From positions 113,595-177,594 of the forward strand of contig NZ_JACJRE010000010.1 of the NCBI RefSeq assembly GCF_014697075.1: DNA of 64,000 nt, in the 5' to 3' direction. The notes under the pieces were generated by a model that searched no databases, was not told where the DNA came from, and worked only from the letters and a program-made list of their open reading frames with translations. Source of the stretch: Tolypothrix sp. FACHB-123 (GTDB lineage: Bacteria; Cyanobacteriota; Cyanobacteriia; Cyanobacteriales; Nostocaceae). Shown piece by piece: positions 9,974-19,394 of this stretch; position 1 is the stretch's first letter, and every line of letters begins with the position of its first letter. Position numbers and translations under genes: made by a program.

Positions 9974-10026
9974 TGGGCATGGGGCATTGGGCATGGGGCA
10001 TTGGGCATTGGGCATTGGGCATTGCT
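9974..10026. repeat. Heptamer tandem repeat (GGGCATT type)
   Basis: A run of GGGCATT/GGGCATG units directly after the stop of the HD gene. The same heptamer recurs at 43912-43986, 47896-47922 and, in reverse complement, at 48083-48113. It matches the short tandemly repeated repetitive sequences known from heterocystous cyanobacteria. Confidence 0.85.
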
Positions 10027-10215
10027 CACCATGTAAGGGTTTTCGTGGGTAAATTTTAATTTTCGATTTATACCAATTTGCCCAAAGATTGTAAAAGATG
10101 GGTAGGGGCACAACAATGTTGTGCCCTGGTAAATCATTGATGTGTCGCCAAGATTATTTCAATTATTCAATCAAGATTTTTACCCCATGTAACCTAGAAA
10201 TTTGAGATAAATTCC

Positions 10216-11700
10216 ATGACTAAATATATTCTGGCATTTGACCAAGGTACTACCAGTTCGCGCTCGATTATATTTAACCGCAATGGCGATATCCTGACTA
10301 TTGCCCAGAAAGAATTTCCGCAAATCTTTCCCCAACCAGGCTGGGTAGAGCATAATCCTGAGGAAATTTGGTCTTCGCAAATTGGCGTGGCCAATGAAGC
10401 TTTGGCGCGGATTGGTATTAAAGCGAGTGATATCGCGGCTATTGGTATTACTAATCAACGAGAAACTACGGTAGTTTGGGAGCGAACCACAGGCAAACCC
10501 ATTTATAATGCGATTGTTTGGCAAGATAGACGCACTGCCACAGAATGCGATCGCCTCAAGGCTGCTGGTTATGAGACAATATTCCAGCAGAAAACAGGAT
10601 TAGTCATCGATGCTTACTTTAGCGGCACAAAAATCAAGTGGTTGCTGGACAATGTACCCGATGCGCGCCAAAAAGCCGAACGTGGAGAATTGGCTTTTGG
10701 CACTGTTGATAGTTGGTTAGTTTGGAAGCTAACCCAAGGGGAACTGCATATTACAGATGTGACTAATGCTAGCCGCACTTTGCTGTTCAATATTCACACT
10801 CAACAATGGGACGATGAATTATTATCCATTCTCGATATTCCCCGTTCTCTGTTGCCCCAAGTGCAAAGTTCATCAGAAGTATATGGCTATACATCCGAAG
10901 GTCTTTTAGGTAGCCGCATTGCTATTGCTGGCATTGCTGGAGACCAGCAAGCTGCAACCTTTGGGCAAGTATCCTTGGAATGTGGCATGGCAAAAAATAC
11001 TTACGGTACAGGTTGCTTTATGCTACTGAATATTGGCGATCGCCCGATGCTATCTCAGCATAAGCTACTGACAACGATCGCCTGGTCAATTAAAGGACGC
11101 ACCACTTATGCTTTAGAAGGTAGCATCTTCATTGCTGGGGCTGTTGTGCAATGGCTGCGTGACGGACTCGGCATTATTAAACACAGTGCAGATGTGGAAG
11201 CTCTAGCTACCAGCGTACCCGATAACGGTGGCGTGTATTTTGTCCCTGCCTTTGTCGGCTTGGGCACACCTTATTGGGATAGTTACGCTCGCGGTACAAT
11301 TGTTGGTTTAACTCGCGGTTCCACCAGTGCCCATATTGCCCGTGCAGCCTTAGAAAGCATAGCTTATCAAACCGCTGATGTGATTGATGCTATGGGTCAA
11401 GATTCTCAATTAACACTTTCCCAACTGCGGGTAGATGGCGGCGCATCGCGCAACGATCTATTAATGCAGTTTCAAGCCGATATTCTTGGTGTCCCGGTTG
11501 TGCGTCCCAAAATTACCGAAACCACAGCCTTAGGAGCTGCTTATTTAGCAGGTTTAGCCGTTGGTTATTGGCAAAGCGAAGCCGAAATTGTCCAGCAATG
11601 GCAAGTTGAAAAACAATTTGAGCCAACAATGAGCACCGACCAGCGCTTAACATTATTGCACTCATGGCGACAAGCGATCGCTCATACGGTTTCACTTTAA
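10216..11700 (+). CDS. glpK: Glycerol kinase
   Basis: 494 residues, close to the usual length of about 500. It phosphorylates glycerol to sn-glycerol-3-phosphate with ATP in the cytoplasm. The FGGY-kinase start '[13 protein letters not shown]' lies at residues 7-19. Substrate-loop motifs '[10 protein letters not shown]' and 'WQDRRT' follow, with '[13 protein letters not shown]' in the middle and '[15 protein letters not shown]' near residue 410. The next gene, 86 bp downstream on the same strand, is glycerol-3-phosphate dehydrogenase, so the two form a glycerol utilisation pair. No operator was recognised upstream. The 86-bp spacer contains a G-rich GCAGGGA heptamer repeat. Confidence 0.97.
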   Translation: MTKYILAFDQGTTSSRSIIFNRNGDILTIAQKEFPQIFPQPGWVEHNPEEIWSSQIGVANEALARIGIKASDIAAIGITNQRETTVVWERTTGKPIYNAIVWQDRRTATECDRLKAAGYETIFQQKTGLVIDAYFSGTKIKWLLDNVPDARQKAERGELAFGTVDSWLVWKLTQGELHITDVTNASRTLLFNIHTQQWDDELLSILDIPRSLLPQVQSSSEVYGYTSEGLLGSRIAIAGIAGDQQAATFGQVSLECGMAKNTYGTGCFMLLNIGDRPMLSQHKLLTTIAWSIKGRTTYALEGSIFIAGAVVQWLRDGLGIIKHSADVEALATSVPDNGGVYFVPAFVGLGTPYWDSYARGTIVGLTRGSTSAHIARAALESIAYQTADVIDAMGQDSQLTLSQLRVDGGASRNDLLMQFQADILGVPVVRPKITETTALGAAYLAGLAVGYWQSEAEIVQQWQVEKQFEPTMSTDQRLTLLHSWRQAIAHTVSL

Positions 11701-11709
11701 AAATGATAC

Positions 11710-11756
11710 ACATAGGCAGCAGGGGGGCAGGGAGCAGGGAGCAGGGGGCGGGGGGA
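11710..11756. repeat. G-rich heptamer repeat between glpK and glpD
   Basis: Units of the GCAGGGA/GCAGGGG type lie between the two genes. The minus strand is C-rich. No hairpin of terminator quality was seen, so read-through from glpK to glpD is plausible. Confidence 0.6.
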
Positions 11757-11786
11757 ACCCCTCTAAATTAATTCAGGGGAATAATT

Positions 11787-13349
11787 GTGAATACACCAAT
11801 AACCCGTGAAAATTTAATTAGGCAAATACACCAATGTCAAGAGTGGGATTTGATTGTCATTGGCGGTGGGGCGACGGGTTTGGGAACGGCTGTAGAAGCA
11901 GTCACGCGGGGCTACCGAACTCTACTTTTAGAAAAATATGACTTTGCCAAAGGCACCTCTAGCCGCTCAACAAAACTGATACATGGGGGAGTGCGGTATC
12001 TAGCACAGGGAAACATTCATTTAGTCAGGGAAGCATTGCACGAACGGGGATTGTTGCGCCGCAATGCTCCTCACTTAGTACATGATTTGCAGTTTGTTGT
12101 ACCTGGATATACTTGGTGGTCTCAGCTGTTCTACGGTGCTGGGTTACAAATTTATGATTTACTATCTGGTCGTCTCAGCTTCGGACACAGTCAGTTTCTC
12201 AGCGAACAAGGGACAATCTCGCGCCTACCAACTCTCAAAACTGCGGGGTTAAGAGGCGGAGTTGTCTATCATGACGGGCAGTTTGATGACGCTCGCCTTG
12301 CTATTACCTTGTGGCAAACGCTACTTGATTATAACGGTGTGGCATTGAATTATTTTCCCGTTATTGGTTTGCGCAAACTTAGAGAACAGATAACAGGGGT
12401 GATGGCGCGCGATGGGGAAACAGGGGAAACTTGGGAAATTCCAGCCAAAGTAGTGGTAAATGCTACAGGCGTATTTGTGGATGACGTGCGGCGCATGGAT
12501 AACCCCAAGGCTGCATCTGTGCTTTCTCCCAGCCAAGGGGCGCATATTGTTGTAGAGCGGCGCTTTTTACCCGGTGACAGTGCCATGATGATTCCTAAAA
12601 CTGAGGATGGGCGGGTACTGTTTGCTCTACCTTGGCATGATAAAGTTGTGATTGGCACTACTGACACACCTGTAGAAAATGCGGAATATGAACCCCGTCC
12701 ATTAGCAGCGGAAATTGAGTTTATTTTGCACACAGCTGGGCAATATCTCACACCTGCACCTATCCGTGAGGATGTATTAAGCGTATTTGTGGGACAGCGG
12801 CCATTGGTGAAAGCAGAAACAACCCAGTCAACCGCCGCCCTTTCTCGCGAACATGTAATTAATATTGCTGATTCTGGATTGTTAACCATTACTGGCGGCA
12901 AGTGGACAACATACCGCAAAATGGGTGAGGATGTGGTAGACCAAGCTGTGCAACTTGCTAATCTCTCGCCCCATCCCTCGGTTACTGCTAATTTGCATTT
13001 ACACGGCTGGACTCAACAGCCTATAACATCACCCCTTGATGTTTACGGTAGTGATGCAGCCAAAATTCAAGAATTACCAGGTGCAGATATAGTCTTGCAT
13101 CCGCGATTACCTTATTTAGAAGCTCAAGTACGCTGGGCGGCGCGTTACGAACTAGCCCGCACAGTAGAAGATATCCTAGCACGCCGGACGCGATCGCTTT
13201 TTCTCGATGCGATCGCCAGTATCAAAGCCGCGCCTCGTGTAGCCGCAATTTTGGCTGAAGAACTAGGTAAAGATCTAACTTGGCAGCAACAGCAAATTGC
13301 AGAGTATCATTCCCTGGCTGAGGGATACTTGCTAAATCATCAAAGTTAA
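11787..13349 (+). CDS. glpD: Aerobic glycerol-3-phosphate dehydrogenase (FAD)
   Basis: 520 residues. It oxidises glycerol-3-phosphate to dihydroxyacetone phosphate and passes electrons to membrane quinone. The dinucleotide fold 'VIGGGATGLGTA' lies at about residues 24-35, followed by 'GTSSRSTKLIHGGVRYL', a hallmark of GlpD. 'TDTPVEN' and 'SGLLTITGGKWTTYRKM' further along are also typical, and an all-helical C-terminal domain closes the protein. The start is GTG at 11787 with AGGGGAA about 8 nt upstream. It follows glpK on the same strand. Confidence 0.96.
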   Translation: MNTPITRENLIRQIHQCQEWDLIVIGGGATGLGTAVEAVTRGYRTLLLEKYDFAKGTSSRSTKLIHGGVRYLAQGNIHLVREALHERGLLRRNAPHLVHDLQFVVPGYTWWSQLFYGAGLQIYDLLSGRLSFGHSQFLSEQGTISRLPTLKTAGLRGGVVYHDGQFDDARLAITLWQTLLDYNGVALNYFPVIGLRKLREQITGVMARDGETGETWEIPAKVVVNATGVFVDDVRRMDNPKAASVLSPSQGAHIVVERRFLPGDSAMMIPKTEDGRVLFALPWHDKVVIGTTDTPVENAEYEPRPLAAEIEFILHTAGQYLTPAPIREDVLSVFVGQRPLVKAETTQSTAALSREHVINIADSGLLTITGGKWTTYRKMGEDVVDQAVQLANLSPHPSVTANLHLHGWTQQPITSPLDVYGSDAAKIQELPGADIVLHPRLPYLEAQVRWAARYELARTVEDILARRTRSLFLDAIASIKAAPRVAAILAEELGKDLTWQQQQIAEYHSLAEGYLLNHQS

Positions 13350-13376
13350 TTGAGAAACTGGCTTTCACATCTTGTA

Positions 13377-13424
13377 GAGTGGGCACTATCCACTAGATTG
13401 CAGTTTCGGTGTGCCCTTTTGCCC
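13377..13424 (+). terminator. Possible terminator after glpD
   Basis: GGGCAC at about 13378 can pair with GTGCCC near 13411, followed by TTTT. The loop is long (about 25 nt) and the stem short, so this is only a weak candidate. Confidence 0.35.
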
Positions 13425-13429
13425 TAGCT

Positions 13430-13792
13430 TTAGCTAGTAGGCACAACCACATTTTGACGCATAATTCGCTTGCGATCGTTTTTCCTTGTACCCCCCGCCA
13501 TCTGATATTCGTGGCTATTATTCCCAAACTTAAAAGCAATACCACGCAAAATTTGTTCGGAATAGTCTGCCAAATCTTTTTCTGTTTCGATAATTTGGGT
13601 TAATAAAACATCAATAGTCGAAAGGGTCATATTGTATGCTTCTAGCGAATGCCGGAGGCTGTCAATTCTTTCAGTATAATCTTGAACCGTCAAACCATCT
13701 CCGATATTTAAAGTTGGACTGATAGATTTAATGCTTGCTAGGCGAATCTCTGCTTTTTCTAAAGTACGTGAACTGCGTTTTCTTCTTGCCAT
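13430..13792 (-). CDS. Conserved-looking hypothetical protein, helical
   Basis: 120 residues with a basic start (MARRKRSSRTLEKAE). The middle (about residues 38-85) is heptad-like and probably coiled coil. The tail contains 'GIAFKFGNNSHEYQMAGGTRKNDRKR' type sequence that is Gly/Arg/Lys rich. I do not recognise a named family. The profile (short, basic, helical) would fit a nucleic-acid-associated or structural role, but that is only an inference. It is convergent with glpD. Confidence 0.7.
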   Translation of the reverse strand: MARRKRSSRTLEKAEIRLASIKSISPTLNIGDGLTVQDYTERIDSLRHSLEAYNMTLSTIDVLLTQIIETEKDLADYSEQILRGIAFKFGNNSHEYQMAGGTRKNDRKRIMRQNVVVPTS

Positions 13793-14372
13793 AATTAATA
13801 CCCATTCTCTAAACTTCGGATAACTCTATAGTGGACAATGAAGGAAAAATTTGTCATACGTAAAATTGTTGATTTTTCTTAAAAAACATAAAATTTAGGT
13901 AATTTACACTATTTTTAAGTCCTTTGCAGCAGATTTATTGCCAATAGGAAGCATAACTGTCTGGAAAAAGGATATTCTATTTAAGTAAAAATTCGTTTAA
14001 TGCATGTCTGTAGTTGATCATGTTAAAGCGGAAGTTGCTACAGCTTGAGCAAAATACGCAAACGTTCAAGCTGAACCTCTAACAAAGAAAGCCGAAGTTG
14101 CTACAGCTTAAGCAAAATACGCAAACGTTCAAGCTGAACCTCTAACAAAGAAAGCGGAAGTTGCTACAGCTTGAGCAAAATACGCAAACGTTCAAGCTGA
14201 ACCTCTTACAGGGAAAGCAGAAGTTGCTACAGCTTGAGCAAAATACAGCCTATTTTTTTAAGTAAATGAAGTACAAAGGTAAAAATTCCCAACTGCATAA
14301 CCCCTGAAGCCTCAGAGATATATATAATCGCAACGCCAAAAAACTCAGCACCAACAGCGTCAGCCGATTCCT
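13793..14372. other. Intergenic region with 63-bp tandem repeat
   Basis: AT-rich, without a supportable gene. 14025-14260 holds a 63-bp tandem repeat (separate entry). The upstream region of the TPR-CHAT gene lies at about 14260-14372; no clear promoter boxes were identified. Confidence 0.6.
14025..14250. repeat. 63-bp tandem repeat, about 3.6 copies
   Basis: GAAGTTGCTACAGCTT recurs at 14031, 14094, 14157 and 14220 with an exact 63-bp period. The plus frame reads AEVATA-stop-AKYANVQAEPLTKK, with a stop (TGA, TAA, TGA, TGA) at the same codon of every unit. The minus frame LLEVQLERLRILLKL also ends in a stop in every unit. The period is a multiple of three, but neither strand is open. Confidence 0.9.
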
Positions 14373-16367
14373 ATGCTCCGACAGACTTTATTAAATCTTG
14401 AAAAAATCAGCAAAAAACTCCCAATCAACCCTGCCATACTAACTAAAGCAACTAAAAGCAAGCTTTTCCAGTCACAAATTACGAGTTACACCTTCCCCAA
14501 GCATAAGCCTGTGAAATTACTAACTTGGTCAATCGCTACAGCAATGACATTAGGACTACTGGTGAGTATACCTAGGGAAGTTGCAGGACAAACCCAACCA
14601 CCACTATCAGCTCAACAATCCGCAGAGTTAGCCGAAGCCAAGCGACTGAGTCAACAAGTGGTGCAGTTGTATCGGCAAGGCAAATATAGTGAAGCTATTC
14701 CCTTGGCAGAAAGAGCCTTAGCAATTCGGGAGAAATTACTGGGTAAAGAACATCCCGATGTGGCTACTAGCCTGAACAATTTAGCAGTACTTTACGAATC
14801 ACAGGGGAATTATGCCAAAGCCGAACCCCTGCACCTGCGCTCTCTGGCGATTCGAGAGAAGGTACTGGGTAAAGAACACCCCAATGTGGCAGAAAGCCTA
14901 AACAATTTAGCACTACTTTACGAATTACAGGGGAGTTATGCCAAAGCTGAACCCCTGTACCTCCGCTCTCTGGCGATTCGGGAGAAGGTACTGGGTAAAG
15001 AACATCCCGATGTGGCTACTAGCCTAAACAATTTAGCAGGACTTTACTCCTCACAGGGGAATTATGCCAAAGCCGAACCCCTGTACCTCCGCTCTCTGGC
15101 GATTCGGGAGAAGGTACTGGGTAAAGAACATCCCGATGTGGCACAAAGCCTGAACAATTTAGCAGAACTTTACTCCTTACAGGGAAATTATGCCAAAGCC
15201 GAATCCCTTTACCTCCGCTCTCTGGCGATTTGGGAGAAGGTACTGGGTAAAGAACATCCCAATGTGGCTACTAGCCTGAACAATTTAGCAGTACTTTACA
15301 AATCACAGGGGAATTATGCCAAAGCCAAATCCCTTTACCTCCGCTCTTTGGCGATTTGGGAGAAGGTACTGGGTAAAGAACATCCCAATGTGGCACAAAG
15401 CCTGAACAATTTAGCACTACTTTACGAATCACAGGGGAATTATGCCAAAGCCGAACCGCTTTACCTCCGCTCTCTGGCGATTCGGGAGAAGGTACTGGGT
15501 AAAGAACATCCCGATGTAGCTACTAGCCTGAACAATTTAGCAACACTTTACCGGGTACAGGGGAGTTATGCCAAAGCCGAACCGCTTTACCTCCGCTCTC
15601 TGGCGATTCGGGAGAAGGTACTGGGTAAAGAACATCCCGATGTGGCTACTAGCCTGAACAATTTAGCAACACTTTACCGGGTACAGGGGAGTTATGCCAA
15701 AGCCGAACCGCTTTACCTCGCAACTTTAGCCGAAGGGCAACAAATTAAAAAGATTCTCCCCCAAACAAGCCTCATATTAGGAAAACAAGCCACAGAAGCC
15801 GCGATTAAACAATTAAACGCACCGAGGATTTTACATTTAGCTACTCACGGGTTCTTTTTACCAGATGAAGAAGTTAAACCCCCAACTAATAATTTTAATC
15901 AGCAATTAGATCAAGCCCCAGTTTTAAATGTCGAAAATCCCTTATTACGTTCTGGTTTAGCTTTAGCTGGTTTTAATAACCGTCAAAACAAACAAACAAC
16001 CGATACAGATGATGGCGTTTTCACAGCTTTAGAAGTAGCTGGGTTAAATTTACGCGGTACAGAATTAGTAGTTTTATCTGCTTGTGAGACTGGACTGGGT
16101 GATGTGAAAATAGGCGGCGGTGTTTATGGATTGCGGCGGGCTTTGGTAATAGCAGGGGCGCAAACTCAACTGTTAAGTTTATGGCAAGTTGCTGATGATG
16201 GCACGAAAGATTTAATGGTGAAATATTATGAGAAATTGCGAGGGGGTAAAGGTAGACATGAAGCGTTGCGAGAGGTGCAGTTAGAGTTATTAAATAATCC
16301 CCAATATCAGCATCCTTATTTTTGGGCGAGTTTTATTCCTTCGGGCAATTGGCGGGGGATGAATTAA
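14373..16367 (+). CDS. TPR-CHAT protein with shortened CHAT domain
   Basis: 664 residues. A hydrophobic segment near residues 50-65 may be a signal or anchor. Eight kinesin-light-chain-type TPRs of 42 residues (KEHPDVATSLNNLA...) span about residues 125-450 and are almost identical in DNA; the last two have the same residues. Catalytic His492 (LATHGF) and Cys571 (SACETG) of the caspase-like CHAT fold are present. The last TPR joins directly to 'ATLAEGQQIKKILPQ', which normally lies well inside a CHAT domain, so the linker and first half of CHAT seem to be missing. The reading frame is intact. It is predicted to be a peptidase or peptidase-derived adaptor; activity is doubtful because of the missing part. 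Confidence 0.88.
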   Translation: MLRQTLLNLEKISKKLPINPAILTKATKSKLFQSQITSYTFPKHKPVKLLTWSIATAMTLGLLVSIPREVAGQTQPPLSAQQSAELAEAKRLSQQVVQLYRQGKYSEAIPLAERALAIREKLLGKEHPDVATSLNNLAVLYESQGNYAKAEPLHLRSLAIREKVLGKEHPNVAESLNNLALLYELQGSYAKAEPLYLRSLAIREKVLGKEHPDVATSLNNLAGLYSSQGNYAKAEPLYLRSLAIREKVLGKEHPDVAQSLNNLAELYSLQGNYAKAESLYLRSLAIWEKVLGKEHPNVATSLNNLAVLYKSQGNYAKAKSLYLRSLAIWEKVLGKEHPNVAQSLNNLALLYESQGNYAKAEPLYLRSLAIREKVLGKEHPDVATSLNNLATLYRVQGSYAKAEPLYLRSLAIREKVLGKEHPDVATSLNNLATLYRVQGSYAKAEPLYLATLAEGQQIKKILPQTSLILGKQATEAAIKQLNAPRILHLATHGFFLPDEEVKPPTNNFNQQLDQAPVLNVENPLLRSGLALAGFNNRQNKQTTDTDDGVFTALEVAGLNLRGTELVVLSACETGLGDVKIGGGVYGLRRALVIAGAQTQLLSLWQVADDGTKDLMVKYYEKLRGGKGRHEALREVQLELLNNPQYQHPYFWASFIPSGNWRGMN

Positions 16368-16403
16368 CGTTTTCGATAAATGCGATCGCATAAATAAACC
16401 AAA

Positions 16404-16440
16404 AATCTCCTACTACACCTTGCTGATGTAATAGGAGATT
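16404..16440 (+). terminator. Hairpin after the TPR-CHAT gene
   Basis: AATCTCCTACTA pairs with TAATAGGAGATT with one mismatch, followed by CTTAAAC. The T run is weak, but the position just downstream of the stop at 16367 supports a terminator. Confidence 0.5.
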
Positions 16441-16465
16441 CTTAAACATTAGATGATTCTATCCC

Positions 16466-16540
16466 CATTTGAAAAAAGAATGCGACAAATTTTAGGGGTA
16501 AGGGCATTACCTTGCCCTCTAGAATATATTTATTTGTCGC
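16466..16540. repeat. Dispersed repeat (GAATGCGAC family), copy 1
   Basis: It contains AAAAAGAATGCGACAAAT, a GGGGTAAGGGCATTACC palindromic centre and CCCTCTAGAATAT. It matches 57171-57239 (opposite strand) along its length and 63835-63893 in its first half. Confidence 0.75.
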
Positions 16541-16618
16541 TTATTTCCGGTAAATGAGGTACGGCACTGTTCTTGACAATTATCTGTCCCTCACCAAGTA
16601 TCGAGAATTCCCAGAAAT

Positions 16619-17245
16619 CTATTCTTCTCCAGGACACACTCTCACTTTCTTCGATACCCACTGATCCTTAGGACAGAACAAAGCAGTTACTCTACAGTAG
16701 CCCTTATCTACTTCTCTTCTGTTCCTGGGCACTTCTTGGATTGTAGAACTGCTGCTGACAAAAGCAGAAAATTGTCCCCTTTCCACTACAGAATTATCTT
16801 GCCTAATCTCGTATTCAAACTCATTTGTGTTTTCTCTAACAACAAATATATTATTAGAATGTTTAGTTCCAAAAATGATATCAGTTGATTCTGAGGCTCT
16901 ACCTTTGCTATAGTCCCGGTCAGTGAAAGGAAATTTATCAGGAGACATCCCGCGAGAAATATTTCTGATAATTACCCTTCTACCCTTAGAAGGTGGTTCA
17001 GTTGAGGATGTAAACCAAGCTGTTACTTTTGTGGCATAAACAGCCGAACTAGGACATTCACCCACATACCTAAACAAAGGTATAACTATTTGATTAAGTT
17101 GTGATTGTCCTTCAATTTCAAAACCGACTTCCGAATTAGTAGGTAGAGATTGTCCCCAACTCGGTAAAGTCTGCATGACTAATAGTGGGGTAGACAATAC
17201 AAAAATTTTCAGAAAGTTAGAGACACAAGAAATTGTTTTGAACAT
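16619..17245 (-). CDS. Secreted hypothetical protein
   Basis: 208 residues from ATG at 17245; a TTG at 17293 would add 16 residues before the signal peptide and is less likely. A hydrophobic core near residues 12-28 followed by 'SWGQS' looks like a Sec signal peptide. Four or five cysteines remain in the mature part, including a C-terminal trio (YCRV...LFCPKD...VCPGEE) that could form disulfides. I do not recognise the domain. It lies next to and on the same strand as the trypsin-GUN4 gene (254-bp gap), which is also exported, so a shared envelope role is possible. Confidence 0.65.
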   Translation of the reverse strand: MFKTISCVSNFLKIFVLSTPLLVMQTLPSWGQSLPTNSEVGFEIEGQSQLNQIVIPLFRYVGECPSSAVYATKVTAWFTSSTEPPSKGRRVIIRNISRGMSPDKFPFTDRDYSKGRASESTDIIFGTKHSNNIFVVRENTNEFEYEIRQDNSVVERGQFSAFVSSSSTIQEVPRNRREVDKGYCRVTALFCPKDQWVSKKVRVCPGEE

Positions 17246-17498
17246 TTTCTGCCAAAAAAGATTCAACGATTTGTAAATTACAATTGAGCGCAATTTAAAC
17301 CAGATGACAGCAATATTAGGTAGTCATGCAATATGCAACTACCAAACAATAGATGTCTAGCAAATATTTTTGATTATTGATGAGTAAACACCCATTCAGT
17401 TTTATATATGCAGTCAAAACCTGAATGAGTACGTGAGTGAGAATTAAATACTGACAGTTTTATGCCAGCTTATACGGTCATTAAATTGCTTAAATTAA

Positions 17499-18707
17499 TT
17501 ATATCCTGCAAGCATCTAAATAGGCAATAAATTTTCCCCAAATCGGCCCATCTAAAAATGCTCTTGGCAGATGTCCTGAAGGCGCACTCAAAGAATAGTT
17601 AATCTGATGATTATAAAGAAAAATTCCGCGAGAACGCCAGCCTAATTCATTAGCGAAATTTTCAAAATTTTCATTAGTGGGTTCAAATTTATTTCCAAAT
17701 AAATTCTTCCATTTCTGTACTTGGATTGAAAAACCAAAACGACCTTCACTTTTAGTTTGCCAAATTTGATTAATACTACTTAGGCTTTGGCAAGATAGTC
17801 GAGAAATTGCCGATTGATTGAGTACGCTAGGCGCTTGACTGAGATTTAACATTAAAGATTTGGTTTCTTCGTCAGCTTCTTTCCAATTACCTTGAGATAA
17901 TAATTCCTCTAATCTAGAAGTAGGTAATAAGTTTTCGGTATGACTTGGCGCAGTTATATTTACTCCTAATTTGTCTAACAATGGCAAAAAAAGACTGCTA
18001 GGGATACCAACGTTTCTACCTGATTTCACAGTGCCAATATCAGGATTTATATCATCAGAATTAATAATAAATTCTTCCCCTTGTCCATGAATACCTATGA
18101 CTTGTCCTTGGTGATTGAGTACCGGGCCGCCACTCATTCCCGGTAAGGTAGGATTATCATAAATTAAAGTATAGCCAGTATTCACTGATGCTGTATTAGC
18201 ATTGCCAATGACTTTACCATCACGGCAATCATAAACAGATGCTCGCACGCCTGCTGTCTTGAGAGGAAAACCTGAGACATAAACACTTGTCTGTCTTTGA
18301 ACATTACTGGAGTTAACAATTTTCGCAACTTGATAGTTTTTGGCACTAGTAAATTGTAAAATTGCTAAATCTATATTATTAGTTAGCGGTCTGACGGTTT
18401 GATAATTAAGTTGATAACGTTGATTATCTGGAGCGAGTATTTGATATTTAAGATTACGGTTTTTAACTACATGATAAGCCGTCAGAACAGTATAAATATT
18501 ACCTTTTTTTTGAATAATTACTCCAGAACCTGGGTTTGGACTATCAATTAATACAGTGATTTTTTCAGCAATTTTATCTACTAATCCATTACTACATATT
18601 GCCTTGGCTACATGTGAATTTGACAGGATAATTACTGTAGCTATGAGTAAGGCGAGAATTTTGTAGTGAATTTTTCTTAGTGGTAAAGAGTTAATAACCA
18701 CTAGCAT
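17499..18707 (-). CDS. Exported trypsin-like serine protease fused to a GUN4 domain
   Basis: 402 residues. The signal peptide is about residues 12-36 (cleavage after AKA). The trypsin-fold protease domain spans about 40-250 with the triad His79 (TAYHVV), Asp113 (DLAIL) and Ser192 (PGMSGGPV). From about 265 to the end the sequence fits GUN4: 'LLSQGNWKEADEETKSLML', 'INQIWQTKSEGRFGFSIQ', 'SLSAPSGHLP'. GUN4 classically binds porphyrins and activates Mg-chelatase on the cytosolic side of membranes. Here the signal peptide would place the GUN4 fold in the periplasm or thylakoid lumen, so it may act as a ligand sensor or adaptor for the protease. That role is inference; both domains are clear. Confidence 0.88.
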   Translation of the reverse strand: MLVVINSLPLRKIHYKILALLIATVIILSNSHVAKAICSNGLVDKIAEKITVLIDSPNPGSGVIIQKKGNIYTVLTAYHVVKNRNLKYQILAPDNQRYQLNYQTVRPLTNNIDLAILQFTSAKNYQVAKIVNSSNVQRQTSVYVSGFPLKTAGVRASVYDCRDGKVIGNANTASVNTGYTLIYDNPTLPGMSGGPVLNHQGQVIGIHGQGEEFIINSDDINPDIGTVKSGRNVGIPSSLFLPLLDKLGVNITAPSHTENLLPTSRLEELLSQGNWKEADEETKSLMLNLSQAPSVLNQSAISRLSCQSLSSINQIWQTKSEGRFGFSIQVQKWKNLFGNKFEPTNENFENFANELGWRSRGIFLYNHQINYSLSAPSGHLPRAFLDGPIWGKFIAYLDACRI

Positions 18708-19394
18708 ATTTTATTGTTCCGTTATCATAGTTTCTTTGAAGTCTTTCCCTAAATCAACACATCGGCATTTAGTAGTCCCAGGTTGTGACACATAATTATT
18801 TCTGGGTTGCTGGATAGTTGCAATTACCGCTCATTTTACCAGCCAAGATAGGAAGGTCATGTATCTAAATTATCTAAAGTGACTAAGTGAATATATTTTA
18901 AATATTTTCATAAGCCTTGACAGAGTTTAACTCCATGAAATGTTGTTTTGCTAGATTGACTTTATTGTAACCAAATTATACATAGTTTTGTAAGGAAATT
19001 GTAAAGATTACTTATATTTATCTTGTGTGGTAAGCTAATGCGCATCTAAATTGCACAACTACTAATAAGGGCTATTAACTGTTGTACGAACGGGTGTAGG
19101 GGCGGGTTTATTTAGATCTTTGTTGCTCAACGCGGATATCGGTGAACCCGCCCCTACTGTCAACTTCAGTGCGGCACGGTCAACAGCCTTCACGATGGAT
19201 TGTGCAACTTAAAAGCAGAATAGCTTAATGTTGTAAGATTTGGGTCGATCGCCAGCAATAAGCTTGCTTGAGGAAGATGGAGTAAAGGCGATCGCTAATT
19301 GTGGGTTTATCTATCCGTGAAGCTGTTGCCTGACAAATCATCTTAAAATAAGAGACAGGATTTAGTGTGGCATCTATCTGCCGTTTTGATACCA
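18708..19394. other. Intergenic region with a REP-like element
   Basis: No gene supported. The divergent promoters of the protease (minus) and the GTPase (plus) must lie here. The only clear structure is the 62-bp inverted-repeat element at 19096-19157. A GTG at 19365 could extend the GTPase by 10 residues. Confidence 0.6.
19096..19157. repeat. REP-like element with GTAGGGGCGGGTTTA ends, copy 1
   Basis: 62 bp. The left end GTAGGGGCGGGTT is complementary to the right end AACCCGCCCCTAC. Related copies are at 32785-32847 and 42256-42319; the ends are conserved while the centres differ. Confidence 0.85.

Noticed and set aside
12350-12919. 189-codon minus-strand frame
   Set aside because: Lies wholly inside glpD, which has strong family motifs on the plus strand; a shadow frame.
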